Positions 21,567 through 29,690 of a stretch of DNA of 42,542 bases are shown in pieces. Numbering within the stretch: position 1 is the stretch's first letter; the number at the start of each line of letters is the position of its first letter. The notes below the pieces were generated by a model. It did not search any database. It worked only from the letters and a program-made list of their open reading frames with translations, and was not told the DNA's origin. The DNA is from Bacteroidia bacterium (GTDB lineage Bacteria > Bacteroidota > Bacteroidia > NS11-12g > UBA9320). Both the position numbers and the translations under genes were made by a program. The DNA lies in contig JAEPQQ010000003.1 in NCBI GenBank assembly GCA_017640445.1, forward strand, positions 1 through 42,542, read 5' to 3'.

Positions 21567-24320
21567 TTAGTCTATTTTCACAAACTTTGCTGCTCCTTTG
21601 TGCGCCTCACCTTCAATACTGATCAGGTAGTTTCCTGCAGAAAGTGTAGCAACATCAAGTCTAACCGCATCGGTAGCTTCCGTTACCCGGATCACCTCTG
21701 TGCGTTGTACCTGACCGTTATAATTCAAAATACGTACCGTTAACTTATCGCTTGTTCGAATCGGCATCTCTATAGACAATTCATTCTGAACCGGGTTAGG
21801 ATATGCCTTCAACAACACTGGTCCGCTTTTAGACACAGGCTTAATACCTGTTAGCAAACTGGAGGATTTCCAAATACCTCTACCGTGGGTACCTGCATAC
21901 AATACAGCTCCCGTTCGCGCTCCACTTTTAAAGACTTTCTCTTCTACCTGACGCATTTGCAACACAGGCACACGTGGCATACTATCTTCGTTAAACGTCC
22001 ATGTTGGTGTAGTAGCATTGCCATTTTGAGCATAGAACACACCGAACTCAGTTCCCAGAATAATAAGATCTGGATTGTCAACACTGATCTCTGCATCGTA
22101 AACCGGCATTCTTGGCAGTGCACCTTGAATACTTCTCCATACTGGTTCGTCGTCAAGTGCATTCTCAGTAATATACAAGTGGCTGCTGCTACCATAGTTT
22201 CCAAGCGTTACAATAACGCGATTTGGATTGCTTTGATCCACTTCGATATCTGTTACACTTCTACCGTTTGGAAGGTTTCCATTGATGTTGACAAACGTAA
22301 GGCTATCCGATATAGCGTTACCAGGCATATCAGCAGTATCCCAGGTTACTTTATTAAACCCACTGATTCTACTCAAGGTAGATGAGTTTGTTCCTGATAC
22401 AAACAGGTTGTTACCGTCGGCCGACACCTGCATCATATGCGGCAAGAAAGTCACTTCTGCAACACGGAACCAATGTGGGCTAGGAATGGTAACCGGGTTA
22501 TGAGCCATCCAAACACCCTCGTTCAAACCATAGAACATTCTGCTTGACGAATCAACCAGGTCTTCCCACAACTGAATAGGTGTATTAAAAATGCTGTTTG
22601 CCTGAAGAACCAATCGGTCAGACTCACGAACACTCACCATATCATCTTTAATTCTTTCATCCCAGAAAACAGCCACGTTTCCACCTCCGTTCAACGAACG
22701 TCTCAGGTTTCCGTTTTGGCTCTCAACAAAAATGATGTCCGGGTTTATCACTGACACCTCACACTGGAAACCATCTCCACCTAGTACGTCTACACCAGAA
22801 AGAGGTGTGTTTCCGTTTCCATCGATAACGATTGTATTGTTATCCTGGGTTCCCCCAACCAAAATACCATTTGTTCCAGCGGCGATACCATAAAACTGTG
22901 TGGTTCCATAACCATTGTACAAGCTGGTATAGTTATCAAGTGTTGCGTTGGTTGTTTTTGCTACCCCACCGTCTGAACAGATGTACATAATTGGCGGGTT
23001 TGAAACCGTATCAAATGAGATAAGGTGTTTATCTGCGTGGATACCAAATCGGTTCCCTTTACTATCGTCATTGCTTCCTACAATTCGAGGTCCTGCTTCC
23101 GGAGTCCACTCAAAGAAGTTGATACCTCCCATGAAAACTCGCTCTTTATCGTTTGGATGAACACCAATACACAGGTTGTATCGTCCTTGTGAGTGACAGT
23201 AGTTATACGTTTTACCATCGATCAATCTTGTATTACCAGCGGTAACAAGTCGAGGCACACTCAAAGGCGCAAAGAACGAGCTGGCCGGACCAAAGATCCG
23301 ATCAAAGTTTTGGCCGTTGTCTTTTGACTGATACACACCAACCAAACCAGCATCGGTCCAAACGTCAGCCGTTGGGCCTTTGAAGTTAACGGTTCCTGCA
23401 ACCATCAAATAAACATAGTTTGGATCCTGGTCAGAAACAGCCATTACAATTCGAGAAACACCACCTACCGGAATTCCTTGAACAGCTGTGTAGGAACCAT
23501 TCTGTGTAGGATTGGTTGAACGATATACCGTATTGGTGAAGACCAGGGCGTTGCCATTGGCGTCGATCACAAAGTCTCTTGCGTTTCCTGCCTGAACCAG
23601 GTTCCACTGGCTATCGTCGTTTTCGGCAGAGGCACGCAAACCAGCATTTGTACAGGCAAATACAATATTCTTGCTTGGGTGAGCAACCACTCGGTTCACA
23701 AAGTTATAACCAGCGGTTTGTGGAATCTTTGCGAACGTTGCTCCATCGTCGGTACTTTTATAAATACCGCCACCTGACCAACCTGGTGTTGCTGCTTCCT
23801 GACCTGCGCCACCGGTAAATGACTCACCGGTACCAAAGTAAATTGTACCGTCAACGGTCTGACAAATGCTCACTACTGACATATCTTCAAATTGATCGTC
23901 AATCGGAGTCCATGAAGCACCTTTGTTGGTTGATTTAAATATACCACCCATTACACCACCAGCGTAAAGAATGTTGTTGTTATTTCGGTCGATCAAAAAC
24001 CCTCTGGTTCGACCACCGATGTTGTCAGGGCCGGCAAAATTCCATGAGAAAGGATAACTTGCTTTACCATGACTCTTGGTGAACTGCTCCACCTCATATC
24101 TTGCCTGACGAACTTCTTCAGGATCCACGACACCCGTATACTGGTTAGCTCTAAGGCCATTCAGATATTCGAACGCACCTTTGTTGCTTTGTGTAGCTTC
24201 GACTTCCTGCACTCGGGGCTGGTAAGCCGTTTCGCCAGCATTCATGCTGAAGTACGAAACGCCCCCAGCTACTGCTAGAGTTCCAAGAGCGATTATACCT
24301 AAGTAAACATTCTTCTTCAT
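21567..24320 (-). CDS. exported beta-propeller (BNR/sortilin-like) protein with T9SS type A sorting domain
   Basis: 917 residues. An N-terminal hydrophobic segment (VYLGIIALGTLAVAGGVSYF) acts as the export signal. Residues about 90-830 are propeller repeats with BNR/Asp-box-like motifs (IFKSTNKGASWTPID, IYKSTDDGATFAKIP, VYQSKDNGQNFDRIF), as in sialidase- and VPS10-like proteins. The C-terminus from about 836 (LKAYPNPVQNELSIEM ... LSAGNYLISIEGE) is the type IX sorting domain, so the protein should reach the cell surface. No sialidase catalytic set is evident. A substrate-binding or adhesin role is inferred. It has its own promoter and a strong terminator. Confidence 0.88.
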   Translation of the reverse strand: MKKNVYLGIIALGTLAVAGGVSYFSMNAGETAYQPRVQEVEATQSNKGAFEYLNGLRANQYTGVVDPEEVRQARYEVEQFTKSHGKASYPFSWNFAGPDNIGGRTRGFLIDRNNNNILYAGGVMGGIFKSTNKGASWTPIDDQFEDMSVVSICQTVDGTIYFGTGESFTGGAGQEAATPGWSGGGIYKSTDDGATFAKIPQTAGYNFVNRVVAHPSKNIVFACTNAGLRASAENDDSQWNLVQAGNARDFVIDANGNALVFTNTVYRSTNPTQNGSYTAVQGIPVGGVSRIVMAVSDQDPNYVYLMVAGTVNFKGPTADVWTDAGLVGVYQSKDNGQNFDRIFGPASSFFAPLSVPRLVTAGNTRLIDGKTYNYCHSQGRYNLCIGVHPNDKERVFMGGINFFEWTPEAGPRIVGSNDDSKGNRFGIHADKHLISFDTVSNPPIMYICSDGGVAKTTNATLDNYTSLYNGYGTTQFYGIAAGTNGILVGGTQDNNTIVIDGNGNTPLSGVDVLGGDGFQCEVSVINPDIIFVESQNGNLRRSLNGGGNVAVFWDERIKDDMVSVRESDRLVLQANSIFNTPIQLWEDLVDSSSRMFYGLNEGVWMAHNPVTIPSPHWFRVAEVTFLPHMMQVSADGNNLFVSGTNSSTLSRISGFNKVTWDTADMPGNAISDSLTFVNINGNLPNGRSVTDIEVDQSNPNRVIVTLGNYGSSSHLYITENALDDEPVWRSIQGALPRMPVYDAEISVDNPDLIILGTEFGVFYAQNGNATTPTWTFNEDSMPRVPVLQMRQVEEKVFKSGARTGAVLYAGTHGRGIWKSSSLLTGIKPVSKSGPVLLKAYPNPVQNELSIEMPIRTSDKLTVRILNYNGQVQRTEVIRVTEATDAVRLDVATLSAGNYLISIEGEAHKGAAKFVKID

Positions 24321-24359
24321 ATTACGTTTTTATACAGTTTCTTTTAACTCGATATGTTG

Positions 24360-24391
24360 CAAATATTAATAGTTATGCATTCTTAAGCAAA
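24360..24391 (-). promoter_or_regulatory. probable promoter of the beta-propeller gene
   Basis: On the minus strand TTTG (24391-24388), a 20-base spacer, then AATATTTG (24367-24360), one mismatch from TAnnTTTG. A leader of about 35 bases precedes the ATG at 24320. Confidence 0.45.
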
Positions 24392-24429
24392 CCGAATTTA
24401 ACCAGAGGTAAGATAGGGTTTAGCAACGG

Positions 24430-25176
24430 CTAACCCCGTGTTTGAAACACCCACATAAAGCCTAAAAAGAAAGTGGGGTACACTTTAGGATTATGGGTAA
24501 ATGCCATGATGGGAAGTCCACCAGGAAAGTAATCGATTGTTGCACCCAGATTAATCTGTTTCGACGAGCGGCTGTATTCCTGCCAGTTAATTGAAACATT
24601 CGCTTTTGCGAGTATGCCTGGTTTGTACGACAACTGGTCCCAGCCATCTCCATTTCTCGCATATCCAATAACCTTCTTTGAATCGGGAACTGCTGTTGGG
24701 GAGTATCGTACGTTCTGAATAATTTGAATATCGCCCTCAAACTCCTCAACACGAAGATAAACAGGACGCTGGATGCCAAGTGACATCCCTAAAGCCGCCT
24801 GAAACCGAATTCCGACGTTGTTAAAATCCGATTTGTTAACCAACGATCGGGAAACACCTACGCCCAACCTTCCTAAGGCGGTATGGTTTAATTTCCCAAA
24901 GACATAGGGCATTTTGTTTTCTACCTGATGGTTTACAATTTTTGACTCCTTGTTGTGTTTATGGGTTACAAAATCGGCATAGTAATACCGGGCCGTTGAA
25001 CGATTTGCATACCCGACTTCCTTCTGAAAAGCCAAGCCAAAACCATTGCTCCGAATGGTAGCTCCAAACCCGATATTCGACGAACGGGCTCCTAACTCAG
25101 TTTGAGCAGAAACCATCATCGGAATTAGCGCCAACATCGCGAACAGGTATCGATATGTTAATCGGTTGAAAAACAC
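24430..25176 (-). CDS. outer-membrane beta-barrel-like exported protein
   Basis: 248 residues from the GTG at 25176, which gives a compact signal peptide ending MLALIPMMVSAQ. An in-frame TTG at 25203 is the alternative. No ATG occurs before residue 14. The mature part has alternating hydrophobic beta-strand patterns (NIGFGATIRSNGFGLAFQKEV, LGRLGVGVSR, INLGATIDYFPGG, YPTFFLGFMWVF) and ends in Phe/Trp-rich strands, as expected for an outer-membrane barrel. I do not recognise a specific family. The minus-strand stretch TTGT-N19-TACATTTA upstream is a possible promoter. It is divergent from OsmC across about 55 bases. Confidence 0.7.
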   Translation of the reverse strand: MFFNRLTYRYLFAMLALIPMMVSAQTELGARSSNIGFGATIRSNGFGLAFQKEVGYANRSTARYYYADFVTHKHNKESKIVNHQVENKMPYVFGKLNHTALGRLGVGVSRSLVNKSDFNNVGIRFQAALGMSLGIQRPVYLRVEEFEGDIQIIQNVRYSPTAVPDSKKVIGYARNGDGWDQLSYKPGILAKANVSINWQEYSRSSKQINLGATIDYFPGGLPIMAFTHNPKVYPTFFLGFMWVFQTRG

Positions 25177-25230
25177 TTGTGTTTTATCGATGTAAATGTA
25201 CAATTTTGAAGCGTCAATAACAACCTCACA

Positions 25231-25647
25231 ATGTCAGCAACCTCTCAAGTTATCTACCTTGGCAGCCTCCGAACCGACTCAACACACCTTGGTTCAGGCC
25301 ATTCGATCACCACAGACGCTCCTTTGGATAACAACGGCAAAGGCCAGAAGTTTTCTCCAACGGATCTCGCAGCCACGTCGTTGGCGTCTTGCATGCTTAC
25401 CGTAATGGGTATCGCCGCTCAAAAACGCGACATTACCTTTTCTGCTATCAAAGCAGACGTAACAAAGATTATGGCCTCAAACCCCAGGCGGATTGCTGAA
25501 GTGCATATTGAGCTACATATAAACCATCCGGAGTGGACGGAGAAAGAAAGAAACTTAATGGAAAATACCGCTTTAAACTGCCCGGTAGCAAAGAGTCTTC
25601 ACCCAGACATCAAACAAAAAGTACGGTTTAATTATCAGGAAAGATGA
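25231..25647 (+). CDS. OsmC-family peroxiredoxin
   Basis: 138 residues. OsmC/Ohr proteins reduce organic peroxides using two cysteines, both present here: Cys54 (LAATSLASCMLTVMGI) and Cys117 (TALNCPVAKSLHPD). The N-terminal GHSITTDAPLDNNGKGQKFSPTDL region is characteristic of the YhfA-like/OsmC branch. It acts in the cytoplasm, with dihydrolipoyl or similar thiols as likely reductant. It starts at the ATG at 25231 and ends directly against the stop codon of the convergent small lipoprotein gene. Confidence 0.92.
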   Translation: MSATSQVIYLGSLRTDSTHLGSGHSITTDAPLDNNGKGQKFSPTDLAATSLASCMLTVMGIAAQKRDITFSAIKADVTKIMASNPRRIAEVHIELHINHPEWTEKERNLMENTALNCPVAKSLHPDIKQKVRFNYQER

Positions 25648-25785
25648 TTATCCGACGTGTGTTTGAGAGGTCTCAACAGACCCAAAGTTATTGGGGCAAC
25701 CCTTGTCTCCTCGTCGGGAACCGCATGAAGACATGAAAGCCACAAACAACAAACCGACACAAACTATGCTCAATACCTTTTTCAT
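25648..25785 (-). CDS. very small lipoprotein (45 residues)
   Basis: The ATG at 25785 begins a frame of 45 codons ending at TAA 25650-25648. The product has a basic start (MKKVLSI), a hydrophobic stretch (VCVGLLFVAF) and a lipobox MSSC with the lipidated Cys at residue 21. A short tail CGSRRGDKGCPNNFG follows, with a second Cys at residue 30. It would be a membrane-anchored peptide of about 25 residues after processing. Small C-G-S-x-x-G-C-P lipoproteins of this kind recur in Bacteroidota as far as I recall; function unknown. The stop codon abuts that of OsmC with no gap, and the start is back-to-back with the THUMP-like methyltransferase gene. Confidence 0.75.
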   Translation of the reverse strand: MKKVLSIVCVGLLFVAFMSSCGSRRGDKGCPNNFGSVETSQTHVG

Positions 25786-25793
25786 AATTTCTC

Positions 25794-25802
25794 TAATTTA
25801 GT
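25794..25802. promoter_or_regulatory. shared near-palindromic -7 region, two directions
   Basis: CTAATTTAG reads TAATTTAG on the plus strand and TAAATTAG on the minus strand. Each is one mismatch from TAnnTTTG. It lies 11 bases before the ATG at 25814 (plus) and eight bases before the ATG at 25785 (minus). The two transcripts would compete for one site. Confidence 0.4.
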
Positions 25803-25813
25803 GAACGCCTTTC

Positions 25814-27055
25814 ATGAATAACGTTCCACCTAATAATATAGTGCAAAGTAATGAAATAATTGAGTTACTAAAAAACCCTGAAGCCATTGCCTTTCTTGAG
25901 AAACACCGAGACGAAAGCCCCGAGCACCTTGCTCTTAAGTACAGTGGCTCTACTGATTTTAACTTAACCAAACTTACTCAAATCTTACAATTGTACCGTA
26001 AAGCGGAACAGAAAATACCCGAATGGGTTGCCTCACACTGTGCCCTGGATGCCAAAAGCTACGCACAATGTACGCACTCGGCCGTAGCACAGTTCAATGC
26101 CAGTTTGTTTCAAGGGACGAATGCCCTTGACATGACCTCAGGACTTGGTGTGGACGCATACTTTTTTGCCAAACGCTTCGAGCATATAACCTGTTTGGAA
26201 AGCAATAAAACAACCATTGACTATGCCCAATTTAACGCTCAGCGCCTGGGTGTATCCAATATCGATTTCCTGCACACAACAGCAGAAGAGTTTTCCCTGG
26301 AGCACGCGTACGACCTGATCTATCTCGACCCTGATCGACGCCCTGGAACCGACCATCAGGTAAAACAGATAGAGTCCTACTCTCCAAACATCTTTGAACT
26401 ACAGGAGAGCTTATTATCTTGTGCCAAACATGTTCTTGTCAAACTAAGCCCTATGGTTGATCTGCGTTATTTGGAAAACCACCTACACCACCTGGTAGCG
26501 ATCTACGTAGTATCTTACCGAAATGAAGTAAAGGAAATATTGGTACACCAATCGAAACATGCCGCTGAAGCTAACTCAACGGAACGAATTGCCGTTGACC
26601 TTGGCCCTAACCAAACCGAAATTCTACGACGTTCACAAATGCAACCTGCTAAGCCGCGAAGATATCTCAGCCAATCCAGGTACCTTATCGAACCATCCAG
26701 GGCCATCATTAAGTCGGGTATGTCTCCCCTGTTTGCACAGTCTTTATCACTAGGCTTTCTCTCCGACAACTGTCATTACTACTTTAACGAAGTCCTATTA
26801 GAACATGCATTTGTACGACAGTTTGAGGTTATTGACAAGATGGATGTCTCGTGGAAGAAAATAAAGAAACGCCTTAAGGAGCAGGACATTTCTGCAATTA
26901 ACATTGCACAGCGTAACTTCCACCTAGATGTTCGGGGAATCAGGAATAAACTAAAGATTGCTGAGGGTGGAACAGACTTCCTCTTTTTTAGCCTTGACAG
27001 GGATGGCAAATCGGCATGTTACCACGCGATTCCTGTTTCTGCTAAAGCGCCTTAA
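25814..27055 (+). CDS. SAM-dependent methyltransferase with THUMP-like domain (PG_1098 family)
   Basis: 413 residues. A helical N-terminal part (about 1-90) leads to a class I methyltransferase fold: ALDMTSGLGVDAYFFAKRF (SAM loop), THITCLESN-like acidic end of strand two, DFLHTTAEEF, and the catalytic-type IYLDPDRRPG. The C-terminal third holds ferredoxin-like and THUMP-like domains (RRYLSQSRYLIEPSRAIIKSG, DISAINIAQRNFHLDVRGIR). The architecture matches the PG_1098 protein of Porphyromonas. RNA is the likely substrate, but the site is unknown. Its last 14 bases overlap the convergent hemD gene. Confidence 0.85.
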   Translation: MNNVPPNNIVQSNEIIELLKNPEAIAFLEKHRDESPEHLALKYSGSTDFNLTKLTQILQLYRKAEQKIPEWVASHCALDAKSYAQCTHSAVAQFNASLFQGTNALDMTSGLGVDAYFFAKRFEHITCLESNKTTIDYAQFNAQRLGVSNIDFLHTTAEEFSLEHAYDLIYLDPDRRPGTDHQVKQIESYSPNIFELQESLLSCAKHVLVKLSPMVDLRYLENHLHHLVAIYVVSYRNEVKEILVHQSKHAAEANSTERIAVDLGPNQTEILRRSQMQPAKPRRYLSQSRYLIEPSRAIIKSGMSPLFAQSLSLGFLSDNCHYYFNEVLLEHAFVRQFEVIDKMDVSWKKIKKRLKEQDISAINIAQRNFHLDVRGIRNKLKIAEGGTDFLFFSLDRDGKSACYHAIPVSAKAP

Positions 27056-27779
27056 TGTATGCTTCGATAGCAGCCGTCATGGATGGTGAATCCGGTGTTG
27101 GTGCCGGGATGTTGTTTGTGAGGTTAGCGGCTTCTATCGCCCGGTTGGTAGACGATCCCCAACCCGCTATTCGTGTATTGTTTTGCTTGAAATCAGGGAA
27201 GTTGTCAAACAGTGATTTAATATCGGCAGGACTGAAGAACGCAATTACATCGTAAAATACGTTTTCAAGATCACTCAAATCCGCATTCACCGTTCGATAC
27301 ATAATCGCTTCCGTATAATCGATCCCATTTTCGTTAAGGAAATTCGGAATCGAGTCCTTTCGAATGTCTGAACAAGGGAATAGATATTTCTCCTTAGGGT
27401 GGGTCTTAACCAGTTTTAAAAACTCTGGTTCACGCCCTTTTCCGAAGAACATTTTCCGCTTGCGCAGAACAGTATATTTCTGAGTATAAAGTGAAATACC
27501 TTCATTGATACAGAAGTACTTCATGGTTGTGGGAAGTTCGACCTTCAACTCCTCAACACACCGGAAAAAATTATCAACCGCGCTTCTGGACGTTAAGATA
27601 ATTGCCGTGTGATCAAGGATATTTAGTCGTTTCTTTCTCAACTCCTTTGCTGGAACCGATTCAACCTGTATAAAAGGTCTGAAGTCTAATTTCAACTTGT
27701 ACTTTTCAGCTAAAGCGTGGTAGGCTGTCTTTTTATCCCCGGGATCCGGTTGAGAAACAAGAATACTTTTTACTTTCAA
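27042..27779 (-). CDS. hemD: uroporphyrinogen-III synthase
   Basis: 245 residues. It closes and inverts hydroxymethylbilane to uroporphyrinogen III in heme and corrin synthesis. The sequence has the Bacteroidota HemD pattern: KSILVSQPDPGDK at the start, LDFRPFIQVESVPAKELR, HTAIILTSRSAVDNFF, YLFPCSDIRKDSIPNFL, and the C-terminal VIAFFSPADIKSLF and RIAGWGSSTNRAIEAANL. The start codon is TTG at 27779, preceded by AAAGGAT; no closer ATG exists. It lies 17 bases after the DUF4271 stop codon and is probably co-transcribed with it. Its end overlaps the convergent methyltransferase gene. Confidence 0.92.
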   Translation of the reverse strand: MKVKSILVSQPDPGDKKTAYHALAEKYKLKLDFRPFIQVESVPAKELRKKRLNILDHTAIILTSRSAVDNFFRCVEELKVELPTTMKYFCINEGISLYTQKYTVLRKRKMFFGKGREPEFLKLVKTHPKEKYLFPCSDIRKDSIPNFLNENGIDYTEAIMYRTVNADLSDLENVFYDVIAFFSPADIKSLFDNFPDFKQNNTRIAGWGSSTNRAIEAANLTNNIPAPTPDSPSMTAAIEAYIKAL

Positions 27780-27796
27780 AATCCTTTTCCTTTACT

Positions 27797-28525
27797 TTAC
27801 ACATCACCAACAAGGAATTTACCCAAGATAAGGAGAGGTGTTATTTCGAGGGTGCAAAGATAAATAATTATATAAATCTTAGCGAAGGGGAAGTAACGAT
27901 TGTAAACAAAAAAGCTCTTAACCAGACGCCAAACCAAAAACAGACCCAGCACCAGAGCCAGGATCAGTTCCAACCAAAACTTGGCTTCAACACTCGGCAC
28001 ATAGTACCAAGTCATTAACAAGGGAAAAACACCTAAGGTAAAAGCATAAGCGGTGTGGCTAAGGCCTACTACCATTAGTCCTCCTAGAATTTCCGACTGC
28101 AACACGAGACCGGTAATGTAGTGGGTAAAATACTTCAGGGTATAGGCCAAACAAACTCCCATTAACACCAGAAGATACAGCCTAAAGCCTGTCACCTTTG
28201 TAAAATTAAAGTCAAACGGCAAAAACAGGAATACACCCAGACCTATTACAATACAGCTCACCAGAATTTGAAGTAACAAAACCGGATTGACACCTCCTTC
28301 TTTATCCAGGTATTCGAATTGTGTCTTTACGTTGGCAAAGGAATTACGGATTGCAAACTGATGTTGGGTTAAACTAAGTGTTCGTATCACCCCAACCAAA
28401 ATGAGAACCATAACCCCAATAAGGAAAATCCATTGATACGGCAACTTCACACGCTCCACAATGCCGGCCTGATCAACCAAATTGTCAAGTTGTAATATCA
28501 ATACATTCAGAGGGCCCACTTCCAT
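27797..28525 (-). CDS. DUF4271 membrane protein
   Basis: 242 residues from the ATG at 28525 (MEVGPLNVLILQ). An in-frame TTG at 28534 lies inside the -7 box. About six to seven membrane helices are visible (YQWIFLIGVMVLILVGVI, LLLQILVSCIVIGLGVFLFL, LYLLVLMGVCLAYTL, ILGGLMVVGLSHTAY, FWLELILALVLGLFLVW, IYIIIYLCTLEITPLLILG). DUF4271 is a Bacteroidota family of unknown function that commonly neighbours hemD, as it does here. An exact TATTTTTG box lies six bases before the ATG. The promoter lies in the short gap after bshA. Confidence 0.88.
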   Translation of the reverse strand: MEVGPLNVLILQLDNLVDQAGIVERVKLPYQWIFLIGVMVLILVGVIRTLSLTQHQFAIRNSFANVKTQFEYLDKEGGVNPVLLLQILVSCIVIGLGVFLFLPFDFNFTKVTGFRLYLLVLMGVCLAYTLKYFTHYITGLVLQSEILGGLMVVGLSHTAYAFTLGVFPLLMTWYYVPSVEAKFWLELILALVLGLFLVWRLVKSFFVYNRYFPFAKIYIIIYLCTLEITPLLILGKFLVGDV

Positions 28526-28531
28526 CGAGGG

Positions 28532-28539
28532 CAAAAATA
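28532..28539 (-). promoter_or_regulatory. -7 box of the DUF4271-hemD transcript
   Basis: TATTTTTG on the minus strand, six bases before the ATG at 28525. It partly overlaps the gap just after the bshA stop codon. Confidence 0.55.
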
Positions 28540-28542
28540 AGT

Positions 28543-29682
28543 CTAAATGGCCTGGAGAGACTTATCTATTATCTGTTCGTAGTACGACTCGTACAATGGG
28601 CATATTTTACCAATATCGTAGGCATTGGCTTGTTGCAAGGCATTGCTTTTAAATCGGGCCAAGACCGCATCGTCCTTTAATATTTCCAAACTTCTCGCAG
28701 CCATGTGTTCCACGTCTCCAACATTACTGGTAAACCCGGTCACCCCATCAATATTCACTTCGGGCAATCCACCTGTGTTGGTAGAAACCACCGGAACCTC
28801 ACAAGCCATCGCCTCCAATGCCGCTAAACCAAAGCTCTCTGTTTCGGAAGGCATCAGAAAGAGGTCGCCAATAGACAAAATCTCTTCTACGGCATCTTGC
28901 TTACCAAGGAAACTAACTTTCTCGCAAATGGCGGACTTCCGGCATTCCCGTTCCAGGTTCACCCGTTCGGGCCCATCTCCAACCATTAGTAAACGGGCCG
29001 GAATTTGTTCCTGAATACGCTTAAAAACAGCCACCACATCGTCTACCCGTTTCACTTTGCGAAAATTAGATGTATGAACCACAATGCGTTCACCATTTGG
29101 CGCTACAGCCAGTTTGAAATGTTCCTTTGGTTTTTTGCTAAAACGTTCAATGTCCACAAAGTTTGGAATCACTTTAATGTCGTTTTGAAACTGAAACAAA
29201 CTGGTGGTATCTCGTTTTAGACTTTCGGAAACCGCTGTAACCCCATCGGAATGATTAAGTGAATAGTTGATTACCGGTTCATAGGTAGCATCTCTACCAA
29301 CAAGGGTTATATCGGTACCGTGTAACGTTGTTATGATGGGTATATGAATGCCCTGTTCTTTTAACACGTTCTTTGCCATAACCGCAGCTGCGGCATGAGG
29401 TATGGCGTAGTGAACATGAAGTATATCCAAATCAGCAGATTTTACAATCTCAACAATCTTACTCGACAACGCGATTTCGTAAGGTGGATATTTGAACAGT
29501 GGATACTGAGATACGTTTACCTCGTGATAAAACAGATTCTCGCTAAAAAAATCCAATCGGGCTGGTTGGTCATAGCTAATAAAATGGACCTTGTGTCCTT
29601 TACTCCCCATTGACTTCCCCAGTTCCGTAGCTACCACCCCACTTCCTCCGTAGGTAGGGTAACAGATTATTCCTATATTCAT
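28543..29682 (-). CDS. bshA: N-acetyl-alpha-D-glucosaminyl L-malate synthase (bacillithiol synthesis)
   Basis: 379 residues. It is a GT4 glycosyltransferase that joins UDP-GlcNAc to L-malate, the first step of bacillithiol synthesis. Signatures: NIGIICYPTYGGSGVVATEL at the start, LDILHVHYAIPHAAAA, ITTLHGTDITLVGRD, VIPNFVDIERF, the donor-binding ARLLMVGDGPERVNLE, and LMPSETESFGLAALEAMACE (E-x7-E motif). It is eight bases downstream of the metH N-terminal module gene, so the two are probably one transcript; no separate -7 box was seen. Confidence 0.95.
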   Translation of the reverse strand: MNIGIICYPTYGGSGVVATELGKSMGSKGHKVHFISYDQPARLDFFSENLFYHEVNVSQYPLFKYPPYEIALSSKIVEIVKSADLDILHVHYAIPHAAAAVMAKNVLKEQGIHIPIITTLHGTDITLVGRDATYEPVINYSLNHSDGVTAVSESLKRDTTSLFQFQNDIKVIPNFVDIERFSKKPKEHFKLAVAPNGERIVVHTSNFRKVKRVDDVVAVFKRIQEQIPARLLMVGDGPERVNLERECRKSAICEKVSFLGKQDAVEEILSIGDLFLMPSETESFGLAALEAMACEVPVVSTNTGGLPEVNIDGVTGFTSNVGDVEHMAARSLEILKDDAVLARFKSNALQQANAYDIGKICPLYESYYEQIIDKSLQAI

Positions 29683-29690
29683 TTCACGAC

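Noticed and set aside
24418..24440. A stem-loop (GGTTAGC with GCTAAACC) at the stop codon of the outer-membrane protein gene.
   Set aside because: It has a bulge and no following T-run on either strand, so it does not qualify as a terminator.
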